Below the pieces are notes generated by a model. It saw only the letters and a program-made list of their open reading frames with translations. It ran no database searches and was not told the DNA's origin. Shown piece after piece: positions 60,638-64,000 of a stretch of 64,000 bases of DNA. The position numbers were made by a program, and so were the translations under genes. The stretch is from Rhytidiadelphus loreus (Eukaryota; Streptophyta; Bryopsida; Hypnales; Hylocomiaceae): the NCBI GenBank assembly GCA_947034895.1, contig OX344762.1:45674760-45738759 (forward strand), written 5' to 3'. Every line of letters starts with the position of its first letter. Within the stretch, counting starts at the first letter, position 1.

Positions 60638-62675
60638 CTAACTCCAGTACAGCCGGCGGAACCAGAGAAGTAGTAGTACCACTCCAAGTACAATCCCGAC
60701 AGGTGCCCATTTCCTTATCAAGGCCTGCAAGCAGTGTATCACTCAATTCAAAAATCAAAGATTTCGTGCAGAGAAGAAGGATTGTGCTAATGCGATGCTT
60801 TACCATATGTGCACCTTTCCTACGTAGGTGCTCAGCAGGAGATGCCTCCCAAAATTAAAAAGTTAAGGTTAGCTATCACGAATACAAGAAAACTGCAAAG
60901 CAACACCGAAAGACATTCTGGTTCCAATGGGAACAGAGAAGCCAGTATAAGAATAAAATCACCTTAAAATTTAGAAATTCATGGTCGTCATATATTAAAA
61001 GGTGAAGAGAACATGTCCTAGACAAAGTCCCATCATAATGTAAAAGCTGTTTACGTACCTGTCGATTCAGATCTTTAGCTTTGTCCGAGTAGAATTTCGA
61101 TTCTGTAGACAATCTGCTCGACATCTGGCTCACCTCTGCAAAAGACACAAGCATTTCACACTTCCGTAAGGATTAAATAAAAATCTAATTTATGAACTGT
61201 TCAGGGAAAATACTGTTAAATCATCCACTGCACCTGCAGTAAATTATAATTTGGCCTTCATAGCTCATTTTCAAAACAACTAATGTCAGGCGCATGGTTG
61301 GCCCCAAAAAACATGCTTTGTGTGCAAGTTTCTGAATCATATCCAGGAGACTTGCAAATTCTTCTTGAAACCACATTGATATTCGTTGGCATTGACTTTA
61401 CCAAAAGATTGAAATGAAAGACAATACCTAGAACAAATGATTCAAACAGCATCTTTAGCTTTGTCCGAGTATCAGATACGTGAGCTCTGAAGGACTAACT
61501 ACAGAGATGCGATATAAGAAGGAAACAAAGCAGAATTAATTCAGTCCAAAGAGAGTCAGTAATTATAGCCTCAGATCAAATACAGGGTAGAAGTGCGTAC
61601 GGTCAAGCCGATCCCCGACGCCCAAAACCTCTTGAATGTTGCGAGTCATGATCTGCGTTACTTCATACAAATCGTCATTGAGCTTTGACAAGTTTCTTTG
61701 AGTTCGTGTATCCTGATAGAGCTTCCTGGTCTTTTGGATAAAAGTATCTGCAGATTTGGACGACATTGAACACGGTGAACCAAATCCTCACTCTCCAGGA
61801 AGGATGAAAATAAGAAACAGAGAGCCGACATGCAGGGAGAGAATCGAAACAGAGCACTAGTGGACATAGAAATCTCCATTGATAAGCACATCACTTCCAA
61901 AATTGGCCTCATGTGAAAAATTCACTGCACACCCAAGTAAGAGCTAAGCCGCAGTAACGTACCAAACTTGATGAAGGCATAAGGCCTCGCGACAGTTTCG
62001 ATTTGCGATCGATTAACTTTCTCAAACTCCCGTTGCAGCTCCTCGAGATACTGATAAGCGAGTTTCTTAGGGTATGATCGCTCGCAAAGAGTGAGATAAC
62101 ATACACCTCCTTCTATGATGTAGCTGGATAAATTCAGTTAAGGTGATCCATCCAAAGGTCGGGTATTATCGAATAATTGAGTAAGCGGAGAACTTACAGA
62201 CAGGATAAACAAATCACTGACTACATGTATTCACCTGCCGCTGAGTATGCGCACCGACAACTCCGTCGTACCAAATCAGGTTGAAAGTATAACCCTAACT
62301 AGAGTGACCGCATGACAGACTAAACCAGAATTATCTTCATTCAGCATGCATCCAAAATCGAGGCCACATGCAACCGCCAACCAGATCCGATCAGCACTTG
62401 TGCACATCTCATTACCAGCGAAAGACCCCACTCGAAACTGGCGATCACGACAAACTCGAACATAACAACAAAACGTAGAAAGGATACTGAAAAAAGTAGG
62501 GTCCAGTCTCAACAGACATCCGGGACGCCTCATGTTGGCGCCGAGAAAGCTCTTTGCACAGCTGCTTCGCCTGCTGCTTGTAAAACTCGATGTCCTTCTG
62601 GTCCCGACCATCATCCAGCCCTTCCGCGAGTGGTAAACCGTCTGTCACCCTTGCAATCAGGGTGAGCTTTACCAT
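60638..62675 (-). CDS. SEC22: SEC22 R-SNARE (vesicle trafficking), 5 exons, 219 aa
   Basis: Exons 62675-62488, 62123-61963, 61747-61601, 61135-61059 and 60724-60638 join to exactly 220 codons with matched phases. SEC22 is a longin-type SNARE working in ER-Golgi membrane fusion. The start MVKLTLIARVTDGLPLAEGL is characteristic of plant SEC22. Residues 1 to about 120 form the longin domain (SVETGPYFFHYIIEGGVCYL, RPYAFIKFDTFIQKT). Residues about 130-190 form the SNARE helix (YEVTQIMTRNIQEVLGVGDR, LDQVSQMSSRLSTESKFY). About 198-213 is the single C-terminal membrane anchor (APVGIVLGVVLLLLWF), followed by a short RRLYWS tail. By eye, the central-layer position of the SNARE motif is Val rather than Arg (LGVGDRL), as I recall for plant SEC22. 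Confidence 0.95.
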
Positions 62676-63351
62676 GATTCTGATCCTCCAAGCTCTGATA
62701 AGACAACAACTGCGCACCCTCAACAAGAGCAATTCCACAAGCTAGCACTTCAATACAAATGTCACCCTAACAGGCAGGCTTCACGAACACACTACACCCC
62801 CCACCCGAGCCCTATACCGAGTCACTCTACACCGAAATTCGAAGCTTCGATACAACATCTCGACACCGACCTCGAATAAAACCCTAACGAAATTCATAGC
62901 AAAATCGAACGTTCGAGATTACCACAAACCACCCTACCGCGCACCATCCACCAAATTCTTCGATGTCTGACTCAATCGATTCCCACCGTTTGAAACTCTC
63001 CTTCGCCCGACGAGTTAACCAGCAGATCGACTGAGCGTAGAACTACTGTACTCCGTGAAGCTCTCGCCCTAACTTACCAAGTCCAAGCTCTGACGCGCGA
63101 CAGCACCAATTTCATGAAGAATAGCAAGTCCACACACAACAACTCCAGGGAAGAAGCTGGAGTTGGATGAACTAAGTTACATCCATCTATCAATTCAAAT
63201 TGGAGTGTATCTGTGGGGGTGCCCTAGTCTGGGCAGATCTGTAAAACTTTTTAATTTGGGCAGTACTTCACATATGGTAGTGAAGTACCTATTTCGGAGA
63301 GCCCACTTGTGAAGGCATTTTAGGGTGACCTATTGCGGACAAATTGCGGAC
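62676..63351. promoter_or_regulatory. SEC22 upstream region
   Basis: This precedes the SEC22 start on the minus strand and should hold its 5' UTR and promoter; no specific element is recognised. A 9-bp perfect inverted repeat (gtacttcac / gtgaagtac) lies at 63263-63288. Confidence 0.4.
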
Positions 63352-63763
63352 AATAGGGGTAGTCACATCTTCTCCAAACCCAAAAAAATTATGAATATGT
63401 GAAGTTGAGGAGAGAAAAGAGCAACCAATTAGGAGCCAAAAATCATGAAGAAGGTGTGACATCCCTTTTTTACTATGTGAAGAACAAGAATGGAGGATTG
63501 GAAAACACCTTTGAACACAAAATGTTGGATGAAGGTACAAAACACGGGTGCGGTGTGGAACGCAGAATGTAGGTGCAAGAGAATATATTTATGTGGCGAA
63601 ATCTTCTTCACGTCCATTATTTTCCTCTGGAGAACAATAATGCACGTGGAGAAGTTGTGCCTGAAGAAGAATATTTTGGAAACAGGAAGCCAATTGAGAG
63701 CTGCAAGGTCCCTATTATGTAAAGAATCAGAACGCAATGAAGAAGGTGTGACTACCCCTAATA
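63352..63763. mobile_element. Small TIR element, about 410 bp
   Basis: The left boundary ataggggtagtcacatctt and the right boundary read inward, ttaggggtagtcacacctt, match at about 20 of 23 bases. An internal gaagaaggtgtgacatccc near 63449 repeats the right end. Open frames across it on both strands have no recognisable motifs. It is a likely MITE or foldback remnant; the exact ends are uncertain. Confidence 0.5.
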
Positions 63764-64000
63764 GATGGATGCATTATTCATTGAAAAATATTCTCTATTT
63801 GTATCCTCTCATCCACTCATCTCTCTTGCCTTCTTGTTTAGGGAGAAGTGCCAAAGCTAACCATAATAGGTGAGTCTATAAAATTAGAATGGGTCCCAAT
63901 GAAAAATCTACATTTATATTGAATAATATATTCATTATTGGGAGAGGGAATTTGGTGGAGGGTGCATTCTCCCTCATCTTTATGTTTGCACATATTGAAC
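63764..64000. other. Window end, no feature seen
   Basis: Short AT-rich stretch after the TIR element; nothing recognised. Confidence 0.5.

Noticed and set aside
1..64000. CRISPR array, bacterial operon or organellar insertion
   Set aside because: Repeats are degenerate and without regular unique spacers, genes are intron-split, and no plastid or mitochondrial genes were seen.

Overview
The window is nuclear DNA of a streptophyte plant. All protein genes are split by GT-AG introns. Three host genes are present: a plant-type phosphoenolpyruvate carboxylase (PEPC), a plant SEC22 SNARE, and an RtcB-type RNA ligase of the class usually paired with release factor H. A piggyBac element and an RtcB-type ligase would be surprising in a flowering plant, so I lean towards a non-seed plant or streptophyte alga. 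The species cannot be fixed from the sequence. The rest is AT-rich and dense in DNA transposons and their remnants. No tRNA, rRNA or CRISPR array was seen.

Layout. 0.7-9.2 kb (+): seven-exon RtcB-like gene whose fourth intron carries an apparently complete 4.7-kb piggyBac element (TTAA duplication, 10-bp inverted ends, intact DDD transposase). 12.4-18.5 kb (-): complete twelve-exon PEPC, 976 aa, C3-type. 20-28.7 kb: a gag-like relic, MITE-like elements, a near-perfect hairpin and AT-rich filler. 28.7-42.4 kb: one 13.7-kb Mutator-like element bounded by a 10-bp target duplication and 24-bp inverted ends. It holds a WRKY/GCM1-SWIM transposase gene (+, with two compensating frameshifts) and, divergently, an eleven-exon gene for a 1134-aa protein joining a ParB/sulfiredoxin-like domain to a permuted DNA-methyltransferase-like fold (-). 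44-49.7 kb: a decayed PIF/Harbinger element, with a Myb/SANT-like gene (+) broken by a nested 718-bp TIR element and a DDE transposase (-) with stops. 53.9-56.2 and 57.0-57.8 kb: two CACTA-like non-autonomous elements with 3-bp duplications. 60.6-62.7 kb (-): five-exon SEC22, 219 aa. 63.3-63.8 kb: a small TIR element.

How parts relate. The three host genes are independent housekeeping-type loci. The most interesting object is the 13.7-kb Mutator-like element: its second gene looks like a phage- or bacterial-style ParB plus methyltransferase protein that has gained introns. Its role is unknown; an anti-silencing or DNA-marking role for the transposon is an inference by analogy only.
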